From: Halomonas sp.
GTDB taxonomy: Bacteria > Pseudomonadota > Gammaproteobacteria > Pseudomonadales > Oleiphilaceae
Direction of reading: 5' to 3'
Assembly: GCA_007135745.1 (NCBI GenBank)
Contig: SLIH01000362.1
Coordinates: 1-10,634, forward strand
Length of the DNA: 10,634 nt
Each line of letters starts with the position of its first letter. Positions within the stretch are counted from its first letter, which is position 1. Shown piece by piece: positions 1 through 9,820 of this stretch. The notes under the pieces are model-generated. The model searched no databases. It saw nothing but the letters and a program-made list of their open reading frames with translations, and was not told where the DNA came from. Made by a program: the position numbers and the translations under genes.

Positions 1-1253
1 AGGGTATCCTTGAGAACATTTCCGAAACTATAGAGCGGCGGAAGATGTCGCAGCTCACCGTCTGCCAGCATGTCCCTGACTTCCTGAAAGGACTGGAGAC
101 GCAGTTTCGCGCCCTGCTCGTTGGTCCAAAGAACTTCCCCGGTTTCTTCCAGAAAAGCGAAAAAATACTGTCTCACTTCCTGGCCGTTATCTTCCCTGAG
201 ATACCATTGATTGACCCACTCCCCCGCCTGCTCCCGATCCTCTTCCGGCACCGGCTCCAGCCAACGGGGATCAACCTCACCCACTTCCGATGTAACCAGA
301 GTCAGGGTTTGCTGGCGCAACCGGGCAGTCAGCAGCTGTTGCACGGTCGCCATCTTCTCCGTATCCGGGGCGGCTCCAGTGACCTGGCTTACCAGGTCCT
401 CGAGCTTGTCCATCAATTGTTCGCCCACCTGGTAAAGCCGATTGCGATCCTGATCCGACAGTTGTGGATCACCCACCCAGATCAGCCACTCCAGCAACCG
501 GTGCGCATGACGCCACTGATCCGAGCTCAGACCCTGCTTGATGGCAACCTGCCGCATAATCCTGCGCCAGTAGTTGTCGATAAAATCAACAAGCTCTCCC
601 GGCAGCTTTCGACCACGGCAGGAACGGGCTACAGCCGCGCTCACCGCATTCTCCGCAGAGCGTTGCTGGGCCGCGCCGCGCTCGGTCTGCCAGAGCCGTC
701 CGCTCACTTTGTCCGCCCTCTCGCTCTGCGTCTGCAGTTTCTGAAGCCAGGAGGAAATACATTGCTCAACCGGCTCGGGAGCCTGTTCCTGAAACGCCTG
801 GGTTACCGCTTCCTCAAGGGCGGACAGGTGGTCCAGAACCCAGCGATCCGACCGTCCGCCAGTGCGGCTCCAACCCTTGAGCAATTCCAGACTGTCAAGC
901 CATCGCCGTATCGGGCTCTGTCGATCCACTGCAGCCTCGCCACGCTGCTCCAGATCCAGGGCAAGCCAGAAACGCAGACGGGCGGCATGGGTAATCAAGA
1001 CGGGATGAACGCCGGACTTGCGCAGAAAGACGCTCATGATCCTGTCGGCAAGATACGCTGAATTGACCTGACGGACGCTCCAGGTCTCGTCGGAGGTTCG
1101 GAGACGATCGATGACCGTATCGTCGGTCTGATCCGCCCAGGCTGACGCCAGAAAATCGCGCCACTGAGTACCGCTATCGTTCTCATGGCGTGTCAGGGGG
1201 TACGGCAGATCCGGTACCCGAAGCTGGGTTATGATTGAATCAATCAGGCTCAC
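1..1253 (-). CDS. DUF1631-like protein, C-terminus cut by left edge
   Basis: The frame is open for 417 codons from a GTG at 1253 to the left edge. I chose that start because an in-frame TAA lies about 30 nt upstream, no ATG falls between, and GGAAAG sits 7 nt before the GTG. The order of sequence blocks resembles DUF1631 (PF07793), whose function is unknown: an SPIRRWLDSL block near residues 113-122 (compare HPxRRLL), then a Gln/Glu-rich likely helical stretch (about 145-210), LPGELVDFIDNYW near 217-229, WRHAHRLLEWLIW near 247-259, and a C-terminal block with LWTNEQGAKL near 375-384 (compare LFxNRxGxKV). There is no signal peptide or membrane segment. The end of the C-terminal block suggests only a short tail is missing, giving about 430 residues, whereas members I recall have 700 or more. 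The gene is divergent from aroF. The coding strand is clear; the family call is moderate and made from memory. Confidence 0.65.
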   Translation of the reverse strand, partial: MSLIDSIITQLRVPDLPYPLTRHENDSGTQWRDFLASAWADQTDDTVIDRLRTSDETWSVRQVNSAYLADRIMSVFLRKSGVHPVLITHAARLRFWLALDLEQRGEAAVDRQSPIRRWLDSLELLKGWSRTGGRSDRWVLDHLSALEEAVTQAFQEQAPEPVEQCISSWLQKLQTQSERADKVSGRLWQTERGAAQQRSAENAVSAAVARSCRGRKLPGELVDFIDNYWRRIMRQVAIKQGLSSDQWRHAHRLLEWLIWVGDPQLSDQDRNRLYQVGEQLMDKLEDLVSQVTGAAPDTEKMATVQQLLTARLRQQTLTLVTSEVGEVDPRWLEPVPEEDREQAGEWVNQWYLREDNGQEVRQYFFAFLEETGEVLWTNEQGAKLRLQSFQEVRDMLADGELRHLPPLYSFGNVLKDT

Positions 1254-1395
1254 GGTACTTCTTTCCAGATCCGGTCCAAAACAGACACCTTAAACCAGCG
1301 CCGCGCGAGAGGCCAGCATGCCGCCCGGCGGATTGCATAAAACCCCGTTTTGACGCACCATAGCGGGCTGTATTACGAACAGGAATGTCAGAATC
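1254..1395. promoter_or_regulatory. Divergent intergenic region, DUF1631-like gene / aroF
   Basis: These 142 bp separate two divergent starts and must hold both promoters. I see no convincing -35/-10 pair in either direction. A small dyad, AAAAC-CCC-GTTTT, lies at 1339-1351 and could be an operator or chance. No TyrR-type box (TGTAAA-N6-TTTACA) is visible, although aroF is TyrR-controlled in enterics. AGGA at 1381-1384, 11 nt before the aroF ATG, is the likely aroF ribosome binding site. Confidence 0.4.
1261..1266 (-). promoter_or_regulatory. Ribosome binding site for the DUF1631-like gene
   Basis: GGAAAG on the minus strand lies 7 nt before the GTG at 1253. It is the main support for a GTG start, since the next in-frame ATG is about 70 codons downstream. 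Confidence 0.5.
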
Positions 1396-2469
1396 ATGTC
1401 AGGCAACGAAATCGAAAACATCAACATTGGTGAACAGGAACTGCTGATCACGCCGGAAGCACTGAAAAAGGAGCTTCCCCTAACCGAAGAGGCTCGGCGG
1501 ACCGTTCTTGAAGGACGCCAGACAGTCAACAACATCCTCGACGGCAAGGACCCCCGGCTGTTCGTGGTTGTAGGCCCCTGTTCCATCCACGATCCAGAAG
1601 CCGCGCTCGACTACGCACGCCGCCTCAAGCAACTGGCGGACGAAGTCAGTGACACCATTTACCTGATCATGCGCGTCTATTTCGAGAAGCCGCGGACAAC
1701 CACGGGTTGGAAAGGATTGATCAACGACCCACACCTGGATGACACTTTCGATATCCAGACCGGGTTGCGCATCGGGCGCAAACTCCTGATCGATATTGCA
1801 GAGCTGGGTCTGCCCACTGCGACGGAAGCACTGGACCCCATTTCACCCCAGTACCTTCAGGACACCATTTCCTGGTCCGCCATCGGCGCTCGCACCACAG
1901 AGTCCCAGACCCACCGGGAAATGAGCAGCGGCCTTTCCATGGCCATCGGTTTCAAGAACGGCACCGACGGCAGCCTGGATGTCGCCATTAATGCCATGCG
2001 CTCCGTATCCAGCCCCCACAGTTTCCTCGGTATCAACCAGGAGGGACAGGTGGCCATAACGCGCACGAAGGGCAACCCCTACGGCCACGTTGTGCTGCGG
2101 GGTGGTGGCGGCAAACCGAACTATGACTCGGTCAATGTGGCGCTTTGCGAGAAAGCGCTTAAAGAAGCGGGCCTGCGCGAAGCCATCATGATCGACTGCA
2201 GCCATGCCAACTCGAGCAAGGATCCGGCCATGCAACCGCTGGTCATGCAGGATGTCACTCACCAGATCATGGAAGGTAATCAGTCAATCATTGGCCTGAT
2301 GGTAGAAAGCCATATCAACTGGGGCAAGCAGTCCATCGGCCCCTGGTCAGAGATGAAGTATGGTGTGTCGGTCACCGACGCCTGCATCGACTGGGAAACC
2401 ACTGAAAAGGCGGTACACGATATGCGGGATAAGCTGCGGGACGTCATTCCACGCCGCCACAGAAGCTGA
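1396..2469 (+). CDS. aroF: 3-deoxy-7-phosphoheptulonate synthase, class I, AroF type
   Basis: It catalyses the first shikimate-pathway step in the cytosol: phosphoenolpyruvate plus erythrose 4-phosphate gives DAHP. The 357 residues match the usual 350-360. Visible motifs are GPCSIHD (60-66), RVYFEKPRTT (93-102), GARTTESQ (164-171), GFKNGTDG (185-192), RGG (235-237) and DCSHANSSK (267-275). The metal ligands known from E. coli AroG align with C62, H270, E304 and D328, so the enzyme should be active. TEALDPISPQYL (143-154), GINQEGQVA (212-220) and SEMKYGVSVTDACI (318-331) match E. coli AroF better than AroG or AroH as I recall them, so I infer the tyrosine-sensitive isozyme; the effector itself is not proven. 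The loop after LRGG carries one extra Gly. It starts 142 bp from a divergent gene and converges on cysG across a REP-like element. Confidence 0.95.
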   Translation: MSGNEIENINIGEQELLITPEALKKELPLTEEARRTVLEGRQTVNNILDGKDPRLFVVVGPCSIHDPEAALDYARRLKQLADEVSDTIYLIMRVYFEKPRTTTGWKGLINDPHLDDTFDIQTGLRIGRKLLIDIAELGLPTATEALDPISPQYLQDTISWSAIGARTTESQTHREMSSGLSMAIGFKNGTDGSLDVAINAMRSVSSPHSFLGINQEGQVAITRTKGNPYGHVVLRGGGGKPNYDSVNVALCEKALKEAGLREAIMIDCSHANSSKDPAMQPLVMQDVTHQIMEGNQSIIGLMVESHINWGKQSIGPWSEMKYGVSVTDACIDWETTEKAVHDMRDKLRDVIPRRHRS

Positions 2470-2479
2470 TCCCCCGCCC

Positions 2480-2535
2480 CTGCAGGAGCGGCTATGGCCG
2501 CGATATGGTTATCGCGCTATAAGCCGCTCCTACAG
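2480..2535. repeat. REP-like inverted pair (REPIN-like palindrome)
   Basis: Two units of about 26 nt face each other. The outer arms at 2480-2493 and 2522-2535 match at 13 of 14 positions. An inner perfect stem CGCGATA/TATCGCG (2499-2505 with 2510-2516) closes on a TGGT loop. The left unit also folds alone: GCGGC (2488-2492), loop TATG, GCCGC (2497-2501). The right unit has a degraded equivalent. The head TGTAGGAGCGG followed by a short GC hairpin is typical of REP sequences in Pseudomonas and related bacteria. The element fills the gap between convergent aroF and cysG, so it probably also acts as a two-way transcription end, although no U-tract follows. The right arm overlaps the cysG stop codon at 2530-2532. 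Confidence 0.8.
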
Positions 2536-3875
2536 CCAGGCCAGCCGGTCCCTCAGGCTCACCACAGAGCCCACAATAATCAGGGTCGGCGCCCGCACAC
2601 CCGCATCATCCACTCGTTCCACAATGTTGGACAGGGTACCCGTCACGACTGTCTGCTCCGGTGTTGTACCACGCGAAATCAACGCTACGGGCATATCCGC
2701 CGACATACCGTGCGCCATCAGCCCCCGGGTTATGATGGGCAGGCCAACCAGCCCCATATAGAGAACCAGCGTCTGATCATCCTGAACCAGATCCGCCCAG
2801 GGCAGATCCGAGGAATCGTTCTTCAGGTGCCCGGTAACAAAGCGCACGGACTGGGCGTGATCGCGGTGCGTCAGGGGAATCCCGGAATAAGTGGCGCAAC
2901 CTGAAGCAGCGGTGATTCCGGGCACAACCTGGAAATCGATCCCCTCCTCGGCCAGTGTTTCAATCTCTTCGCCACCGCGACCAAAAATAAAGGGGTCGCC
3001 TCCTTTGAGGCGTACAACCGTCTTTCCGGCGCGGGCCTGCTCCACCAGCATCTGATTGATGGTTTCCTGAGGCACGGAATGCTTGGAGCGGGCCTTGCCC
3101 ACGTGAATAATCTCCGCGTCGGCGCGGATCAGGTCCATGATGGGTTGGGAGACCAGCCGGTCATGCAGCACCACATCGGCTTCACCGAGCAGCCGCAGCG
3201 CCTTGAGGGTCAGCAGATCCGGATCCCCGGGCCCGGCGCCCACCAGATAGACCTCGCCCCTTGGCTCCTGGTCGGCAACGGATTCCAGAGTGTCCTCGAT
3301 GACAGCATCCGTATCCCGGGCGCTGCTGAGAGCCGCCCGATGGATAAACTGATTGTCCAGCAGCCGATACCAGAAACTGCGCCGTTGATGCGGTGTTTCC
3401 AGTCGCTGTTCTATATCCTTTCGGAGAGCCACCCGTTCCAGCAGGTCACTCAGCCCGTCCGGGAGCAGTTGTTCGATCCGCTGGCGCAGCCAGCGCGCCA
3501 CCGACGGGGAGAGCCCGCCCGTGTCCATGGCAACCCTCAACGGCCCGCGCTGTACGACGCTTGGAAACTGCAGCTCGGAAGCCTCCGGTGCGCCACGAAA
3601 CCAGCCGTAAACGCCGTCTTCTCGCGCTCGATCAATCCAACCCTGCCGTTCCTCGGAATCCTCCAGATCCACCAGGAGGAACTCCGGCCGCGCCTCATCC
3701 CAATGAGTCACAACCGTTATGTTGTCATCGCCTGCCCACTGAACCGGACCTGTTTTCCACCAGTACAACCGGACACCGGCTTCGGCCAGTCGCTGCGCCT
3801 TACTGACAAGGCGGGCACTGTCACCGACACAGAGGAGGTGCCGGCCGGTCAGATCCAGTGTGAGCGCAATGGACA

Positions 3876-3876
<1 letters not shown>
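2530..3876 (-). CDS. cysG: CysG-type uroporphyrinogen-III C-methyltransferase with degenerate dehydrogenase/ferrochelatase domain
   Basis: CysG makes siroheme, the cofactor of sulfite and nitrite reductases, from uroporphyrinogen III. The 448 residues compare with 457 in E. coli. The C-terminal SAM methyltransferase half (about 207-448) looks intact: GAGPGDPDLLT (213-223), HDRLVS (238-243), GK (260-261), VRLKGGDPFIFGRGG (288-302), PGITAASG (319-326), YMG (373-375). The residues known as D248, K270 and M382 in Salmonella align with D239, K261 and M374. The N-terminal half is recognisable (AP.AS near 96-100, TGGLSP 119-124, a helical linker to about 200). It nevertheless lacks the glycine-rich NAD loop (VGDS in place of VGGG) and has Gly95 where catalytic Asp104 is expected. 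The start overlaps the serS stop (TGATG), with GGGAAG 6 nt upstream. The C-terminus ends abruptly in LAWL inside a REP-like repeat. Confidence 0.9.
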
Positions 3877-5192
<1,316 letters not shown>

Positions 5193-6548
5193 TTAGGATT
5201 TTTTCGTTAAAGGGTACCGCTGGTGGTCACTCTCGCGGTTAAGGCGATCCAGGTACTCCCGCTTCTCGGCCAGCTTCTTCTCCAGCCCCCGGGGTTCGGG
5301 GTTGTAGAAACGTTTTCCGGCCAACGCCTCCGGCATATAACTCTCACCTGCGGCGAAGGCTTCCGGTTCGTCATGGGCGTAACGGTATTGCGCTCCATAC
5401 CCCTGGTCCTTCATCAACTGGGTCGGCGCGTTGCGCAGATGTTCCGGTACCGGGTGATCCCGATCCTTGCTCACCCACGCCATGCATTCGTTGAACGCCC
5501 GGTAGACACCAATGCTCTTGGGTGCCATTGCCAGGTAAGTCACCGCCTGCGACAGAGACAGTTCGCCCTCGGGGCTGCCCAGACGTTCCTGCACTTCCCA
5601 GGCTTCCATCGCCAGTGACAGAGCCCGGGGGTCGGCGTTGCCGATGTCCTCACTGGCGACCCTTACCAATCGGCGGGCAATATAAAGCGGGTCGCAGCCA
5701 CCGTCCAGCATGCGGCACATCCAATAGAGTGACGCATCGGGGTCCGAGCCACGGATGGACTTGTGCAGCGCGGAGATCTGATCGTAGAAAACATCCCCGC
5801 CCTTGTCGAAGCGCCGCAGAGAGCTTTGTAACACCCGCTGCAGCACATCTTCCGTGACCTGTGCCACGCCCTCCTCATCCGGTTCGGCAAGGTCCGCGGC
5901 CACCTCAAGGATATTGAGTGCACGCCGGGCATCCCCGTCCGCCGCTCGGGCCATGGCCTCAATCAGTTCCCGGGGCACTCGGATCGATCCCTGCAGACCT
6001 TCATCCGCATCCAGCGCACGACGGATAAGCCGCTCAAGGTCATTGTCCGTCAGATCCTTGAGCACATAGACCCGCGTGCGGGACAACAGGGCACTGTTCA
6101 ATTCGAAAGAGGGATTCTCGGTGGTGGCACCGATAAAAACAACGGTGCCATCTTCGATATGGGGAAGGAAGGCATCCTGCTGCGACTTGTTGAAGCGATG
6201 GACTTCATCCACGAACAGCAGGGTGTCCTGTCCTGTGGTGTCCCGGCGGTACTTCGCCGCCTGCACCGCCTCGCGTATGTCCTTAACCCCACTGAGAACG
6301 GCCGAGAGCGTCGCGAAATGCACTGACGCCTGTTCGGCCAGCAGTTGTGCAAAGGTGGTCTTGCCGACGCCCGGCGGGCCCCACAGGATCATGCTGTGGA
6401 GTTGTTCCTCCACCACGGCGGCGTGCAGCGGCTTGCCCTCACCCACCAGGTGTTCCTGACCGACATAATCACTGAGCGAGCGGGGGCGCATGCGGGCGGC
6501 CAGCGGCTGGTGACGCCCCTGTGTGCCAGCAAAAAGCCCCTGCTGCAT
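5193..6548 (-). CDS. rarA: Replication-associated recombination protein A (MgsA/WRNIP1-type AAA+ ATPase)
   Basis: RarA is a DNA-dependent AAA+ ATPase related to clamp-loader subunits and RuvB. It acts at stalled forks and at single-strand gaps. The 451 residues compare with 447 in E. coli. Visible are GPPGVGKTT (57-65, Walker A), LLFVDEVHRFNKSQQD (110-125, Walker B and following), and IGATTENPSFELNSALLSR (139-157, sensor 1 leading to the arginine finger). The C-terminal tetramerisation region follows, with SEDIGNADPRAL as a family hallmark. The ATG at 6548 shares a TGATG overlap with the lolA stop. GGAG at 6557-6560, 8 nt upstream, lies inside the lolA coding end and supports this start. It is flanked by lolA and serS, as in many gammaproteobacteria. 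Confidence 0.97.
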   Translation of the reverse strand: MQQGLFAGTQGRHQPLAARMRPRSLSDYVGQEHLVGEGKPLHAAVVEEQLHSMILWGPPGVGKTTFAQLLAEQASVHFATLSAVLSGVKDIREAVQAAKYRRDTTGQDTLLFVDEVHRFNKSQQDAFLPHIEDGTVVFIGATTENPSFELNSALLSRTRVYVLKDLTDNDLERLIRRALDADEGLQGSIRVPRELIEAMARAADGDARRALNILEVAADLAEPDEEGVAQVTEDVLQRVLQSSLRRFDKGGDVFYDQISALHKSIRGSDPDASLYWMCRMLDGGCDPLYIARRLVRVASEDIGNADPRALSLAMEAWEVQERLGSPEGELSLSQAVTYLAMAPKSIGVYRAFNECMAWVSKDRDHPVPEHLRNAPTQLMKDQGYGAQYRYAHDEPEAFAAGESYMPEALAGKRFYNPEPRGLEKKLAEKREYLDRLNRESDHQRYPLTKKS

Positions 6549-7192
6549 CAGCCCTGCTCCGGATTCCGGATCACATCGACACCCTCGGGAATGTCGAGTT
6601 CAAATACACTGTCGTCAATGGATTCATTGAGCTCGATGTCGCGAAAACGCAGCCGGCTGTGCTGATCCAGTGAATCATGCAGGCGCATTTCGCGCAGAAC
6701 ACCGTCCTGGAATTCCATGATCAGCTCCAGAAAAAGCGCGTCCTGGTCGACCGGCTCCAGAATAAACCGCTCTCCATTGTCTTCACTCTTTTCGTGAGTG
6801 ATGTGGAAGCTCTTCTCCAGATCCACCACCTCTCCGGAGAGCAGAAGCGCAGGTGTGGAGGAGAGCTGCTCGTCCATGGGGTAAACGGTAACCTGAAGCA
6901 GATCCGGATCATAAACCTCCACTTCATCGCCCCGTGTAACGATCACCTGCTCCATCGGCGGATCGGTATGCCAATAGAAGCGCCCGGGGCGTTTCGCCTT
7001 GATCTTACCTTCGGTTTGCTGCACCCGATCCCCTCGGCCGTCGGTGACAAACTGGGTGAAGGACGCCTGGTAAGTGGAATAATCGGACAGAAGCCCGGAA
7101 AGCTCCCGCGCGGCCTGCTCCTGATTCCCGGCCTGAACAACGCTGGCGGCTACCAGCATCAGCACAAAAACAAACGCTTTCAATTGCTGCAT
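6548..7192 (-). CDS. lolA: Outer-membrane lipoprotein carrier protein LolA
   Basis: LolA is the periplasmic chaperone that takes lipoproteins released by LolCDE from the inner membrane and hands them to LolB at the outer membrane. The 214-residue precursor starts MQQLKAF, followed by a hydrophobic stretch and a likely signal peptidase I site after VVQA (residue 21), giving a mature protein of about 193 residues. Family features include YQASFTQ (about 40-46), GRFYWHTDPP, and the C-terminal FELDIPEGVDVI. The frame is open further upstream to 7309, but that extension lies inside ftsK and would bury the signal peptide. The start at 7192 is preferred because it is 1 nt after the ftsK TGA and has GAGG 7 nt upstream. 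Its stop overlaps the rarA start. Confidence 0.96.
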   Translation of the reverse strand: MQQLKAFVFVLMLVAASVVQAGNQEQAARELSGLLSDYSTYQASFTQFVTDGRGDRVQQTEGKIKAKRPGRFYWHTDPPMEQVIVTRGDEVEVYDPDLLQVTVYPMDEQLSSTPALLLSGEVVDLEKSFHITHEKSEDNGERFILEPVDQDALFLELIMEFQDGVLREMRLHDSLDQHSRLRFRDIELNESIDDSVFELDIPEGVDVIRNPEQG

Positions 7193-7193
7193 A

Positions 7194-9743
7194 TCAGTCC
7201 CTCGGCGGGGGCGGTGCCAGCACCTCGCGGCTGCCATTGTTTCCGGCGGGGCTGACCACGCCGGCCGCTTCCATGGCTTCCACGAGATTGGCCGCCCGGT
7301 TATAACCAATCTTGAATTTACGTTGGACGGAGGAAATGGACACCCGTCGGCTTTCAGTCACGAACGCTACCGCCTCATCGAACAGTGCATCCTTCTCGCT
7401 GTCATCGCCCCCGATGGCATCAATGCCGGGAACGCTGTCGCTGTCACCACCACTGAGGACATCCTCGACATAATCCGGCTCCCCCCGCTTCTTCCAGGCC
7501 TCCACGACGCGATGAACCTCGCCATCGTCCACAAAGGCCCCGTGCACGCGCTCCGGCATGCCCGCGCCGGGCGGGAGGTAAAGCATATCGCCGTTGCCCA
7601 ACAGTTGCTCGGCACCGCCCTGATCCAGCACCGTGCGGGAATCGACCTTGGACTGAACCGAGAAGGACATCCGAGTGGGTATATTGGCCTTGATCAGGCC
7701 GGTAATGACACCCACCGAAGGCCGCTGGGTGGCCAGAATAAGGTGGATGCCCGCCGCGCGGGCCTTCTGGGCGATGCGGGCAATGAGTTCTTCCACCTTC
7801 TTGCCCACAATCATCATCATATCCGCAAACTCGTCCACGACCACGACGATATACGGCAGTGGTTCGAGTTCGGGCCGTGCGTCTTCGCTCGGATCCAGCG
7901 CGTGTTCCGGCTTCCACAGTGGATCCTTGAGGGGTTCACCCGCTTCCCGGGCCTCGCGGACCTTGCGATTGAAACCGGCCAGATTCCTCACCCCCTGGGA
8001 AGACATCAACTGGTAACGCCGCTCCATTTCCGCCACACACCAGCGCAGCGCGTTGGCGGCTTCCTTCATGTCCGTGACGACCGGCGAAAGCAAATGCGGG
8101 ATGCCTTCGTAGATGGACAACTCCAACATCTTGGGGTCGATCATGATCAGACGCACGTCCTCGGGTGTTGCCTTGAACAGCATGCTGAGGATCATGGCGT
8201 TGACGCCCACAGACTTACCAGAGCCCGTGGTGCCCGCAACCAGCAGGTGCGGCATCTTGGCCAGATTGGCCACCACCGGATCACCCCCGATGTCGTTACC
8301 AAGCGCCAGCGTGAGCGGAGACGAAGCACGCTCATACTCTTTGGAGGAAAGAATTTCAGAGAGCCGGACCATCTCCCGCTCTTCGTTGGGAATCTCGATG
8401 CCCACCACGGATTTTCCGGGAATGACTTCCACAACCCGCACGCTGAGCACCGCCAGGGCTCGCGCCAGATCCTTGGCCAGATTGGTGATGCGGCTGACCT
8501 TCACGCCCGGTGCCGGCTTGATTTCAAAGCGGGTGATCACCGGCCCCGGATTGACCTCCACCACTTCGATACTGACACCAAAATCCGCAAGCTTTTCCTC
8601 CAGCAACCGGGACATATGCTCCAGTGACTCGCGGGAATAGCCCTTTTTCTTGTTCGGATCCGGCGGGTCCAACAGGCTGATGGGCGGTATCGGCGCTTCG
8701 TTGTCGAACAACGAGGGCTGGCGCGTGGCCTTGCTTTTGTCCTCAGACGAACCCTTTTTCTCCCTGCGGAAAGGGGAGATCTTCACATTCCGGGTGTCCT
8801 GCTCATCCGTCTTCGCAGCATCTTTCCCACCTCCGGTCGTGGCCTGTTTTTTCTTTGCGGCCACCGGCGGCAGTTCCGGCGTCGGCTCGGGCACAACCGG
8901 TTCACGGCGCTCGGAGGTTGCCTCCCGCTTGCGGCCAACCCAGGGCAGCAACCGGCGCCAGAAGGCGGGTCTGTCGACACGATCATTAATCACCGGGGGT
9001 TCTGGCTGACTGGCCACTTGCCTCGCTTCGGCACGGGCCTCCCGAGCCTGGGCGCGCTCGTCCAGGCTGCGGCGTAAACGGCCGATCCCCAGCGCCGGAG
9101 CGACAAACAGACCAAAGACAAGATAGCGGCCCAGATTCAGGACCAGCCGGCCCACGGTATCCACCACAGCCATCCAGGAAAGCCCGGTAAAGAGCGTCAT
9201 TGCGAACAGGAAAATCGCGACCAGCACCAGGGTGGTCGCAGGCAGATTCAGCACAGCCACCATGGCCGTGGCCACCTCTTCACCGACCACGCCGCCGGCG
9301 TCAGGGGTGGTGCCAAAGAACGAGTAGAGCGCAAACAACCCCGTACCGGAAAGGAGCAACAGGACGAAGCCACCGGTACGCAGCAGGAACAGGGGCCAGT
9401 GGAACTCGAAGGCGGTGTCCCGACGGCGGTAAACCACAATGGCGTAATAGGCAATCAACAGTGGGAACAGGTAGGACAACTGCCCGAAGAAGTTGAACAG
9501 AAGGCTGGCAAACCAGGCGCCACTGCGCCCGGCATAGTTATTCGCCTCGGTCTGGTGCCCAATGCTGGCCCAGCCCGGATCGGAGGGGTCATAGGAGACG
9601 AGCGCCATGACCAGATAGACGCAGAGCGCGATCAGGCCAATCAGCGCACCTTCCCGGCCACCCTGGGCAAGGAGCTGCTGAAACCGTCGCTGTTTGTCAC
9701 CAGCCGTACTGGTGTTGGCCGATCCCGCTTTACCGTTCGCCAT
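7194..9743 (-). CDS. ftsK: DNA translocase FtsK
   Basis: FtsK is the septum-anchored ATPase that pumps chromosome termini apart and activates XerCD recombination at dif. The 849 residues are far fewer than the 1329 in E. coli and close to Pseudomonas FtsK. Hydrophobic segments near 31-50, 77-104, 118-142, 158-190 and possibly 199-221 give the N-terminal membrane domain. Residues about 225-365 form a charged, Pro/Lys/Glu-rich linker. The alpha/beta motor domain follows, with GTTGSGKS (504-511, Walker A), [14 protein letters not shown] (631-644, Walker B) and ATQRPS (671-676). The gamma winged-helix domain that reads KOPS and contacts XerD spans about 785-845 ([19 protein letters not shown]). 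An acidic Asp/Gly/Ser-rich spacer separates motor and gamma. No good Shine-Dalgarno sequence precedes the ATG at 9743. It heads the run ftsK-lolA-rarA-serS-cysG. Confidence 0.98.
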   Translation of the reverse strand: MANGKAGSANTSTAGDKQRRFQQLLAQGGREGALIGLIALCVYLVMALVSYDPSDPGWASIGHQTEANNYAGRSGAWFASLLFNFFGQLSYLFPLLIAYYAIVVYRRRDTAFEFHWPLFLLRTGGFVLLLLSGTGLFALYSFFGTTPDAGGVVGEEVATAMVAVLNLPATTLVLVAIFLFAMTLFTGLSWMAVVDTVGRLVLNLGRYLVFGLFVAPALGIGRLRRSLDERAQAREARAEARQVASQPEPPVINDRVDRPAFWRRLLPWVGRKREATSERREPVVPEPTPELPPVAAKKKQATTGGGKDAAKTDEQDTRNVKISPFRREKKGSSEDKSKATRQPSLFDNEAPIPPISLLDPPDPNKKKGYSRESLEHMSRLLEEKLADFGVSIEVVEVNPGPVITRFEIKPAPGVKVSRITNLAKDLARALAVLSVRVVEVIPGKSVVGIEIPNEEREMVRLSEILSSKEYERASSPLTLALGNDIGGDPVVANLAKMPHLLVAGTTGSGKSVGVNAMILSMLFKATPEDVRLIMIDPKMLELSIYEGIPHLLSPVVTDMKEAANALRWCVAEMERRYQLMSSQGVRNLAGFNRKVREAREAGEPLKDPLWKPEHALDPSEDARPELEPLPYIVVVVDEFADMMMIVGKKVEELIARIAQKARAAGIHLILATQRPSVGVITGLIKANIPTRMSFSVQSKVDSRTVLDQGGAEQLLGNGDMLYLPPGAGMPERVHGAFVDDGEVHRVVEAWKKRGEPDYVEDVLSGGDSDSVPGIDAIGGDDSEKDALFDEAVAFVTESRRVSISSVQRKFKIGYNRAANLVEAMEAAGVVSPAGNNGSREVLAPPPPRD
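7198..7203 (-). promoter_or_regulatory. Ribosome binding site that fixes the lolA start
   Basis: GAGGGA on the minus strand lies within the last ftsK codons, 5 nt before the ATG at 7192 (7 nt if only GAGG is counted). It supports the signal-peptide-encoding start over the longer frame that opens at 7309. Confidence 0.6.
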
Positions 9744-9820
9744 AGACTTTGATTAAAGCATTTTCCAAAGTAAAACATTTAATGAACTGATATTCCAGAA
9801 AATCAGCCACGTGAAAATGC
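9744..9820 (-). promoter_or_regulatory. AT-rich gap upstream of ftsK, possible promoter
   Basis: These 77 bp between the metZ stop and the ftsK start are about 31% GC, far below the flanking genes. On the minus strand a weak extended -10 candidate TG-T-TTTACT (9769-9777) has TGGAAT (9792-9797) 17 nt upstream. Two dyads are present: CTGAT/ATCAG (9787-9791 with 9802-9806) and an 8-nt inverted pair gcattttc/gaaaatgc (9758-9765 with 9813-9820), 47 nt apart. None is strong. The region could hold the promoter for the ftsK operon, the end of metZ transcription, or both. Confidence 0.3.

Noticed and set aside
45..1061. Plus-strand open frame of 338 codons opposite the DUF1631-like gene
   Set aside because: The minus-strand frame is longer, has a plausible start with a ribosome binding site, and shows family-like blocks. 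The plus-strand product has no recognisable motif and looks like an antisense shadow of GC-rich coding sequence.
1350..1376. TTGACG ... TATTAC as an aroF promoter
   Set aside because: The spacer is only 15 bp, and the predicted transcription start near 1383 would fall inside the likely ribosome binding site.
6548..7309. Longer lolA reading from 7309
   Set aside because: The extra 39 residues are translated from inside ftsK and would precede the signal peptide. The start at 7192 has a ribosome binding site and fits the family.
7323..8627. Plus-strand open frame of 434 codons opposite ftsK
   Set aside because: It lies wholly antisense to the conserved FtsK motor domain, and its His/Arg/Gly-rich product has no domain. 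The same reasoning rejects the plus-strand frames opposite cysG (3079-3918), serS (4248-5000), metZ (9950-10534) and the others.
9787..9806. CTGAT-N10-ATCAG as a LexA box
   Set aside because: LexA needs CTG-N10-CAG. Here CTG and CAG are 14 nt apart and the interior does not match. It may be a weak hairpin or chance.
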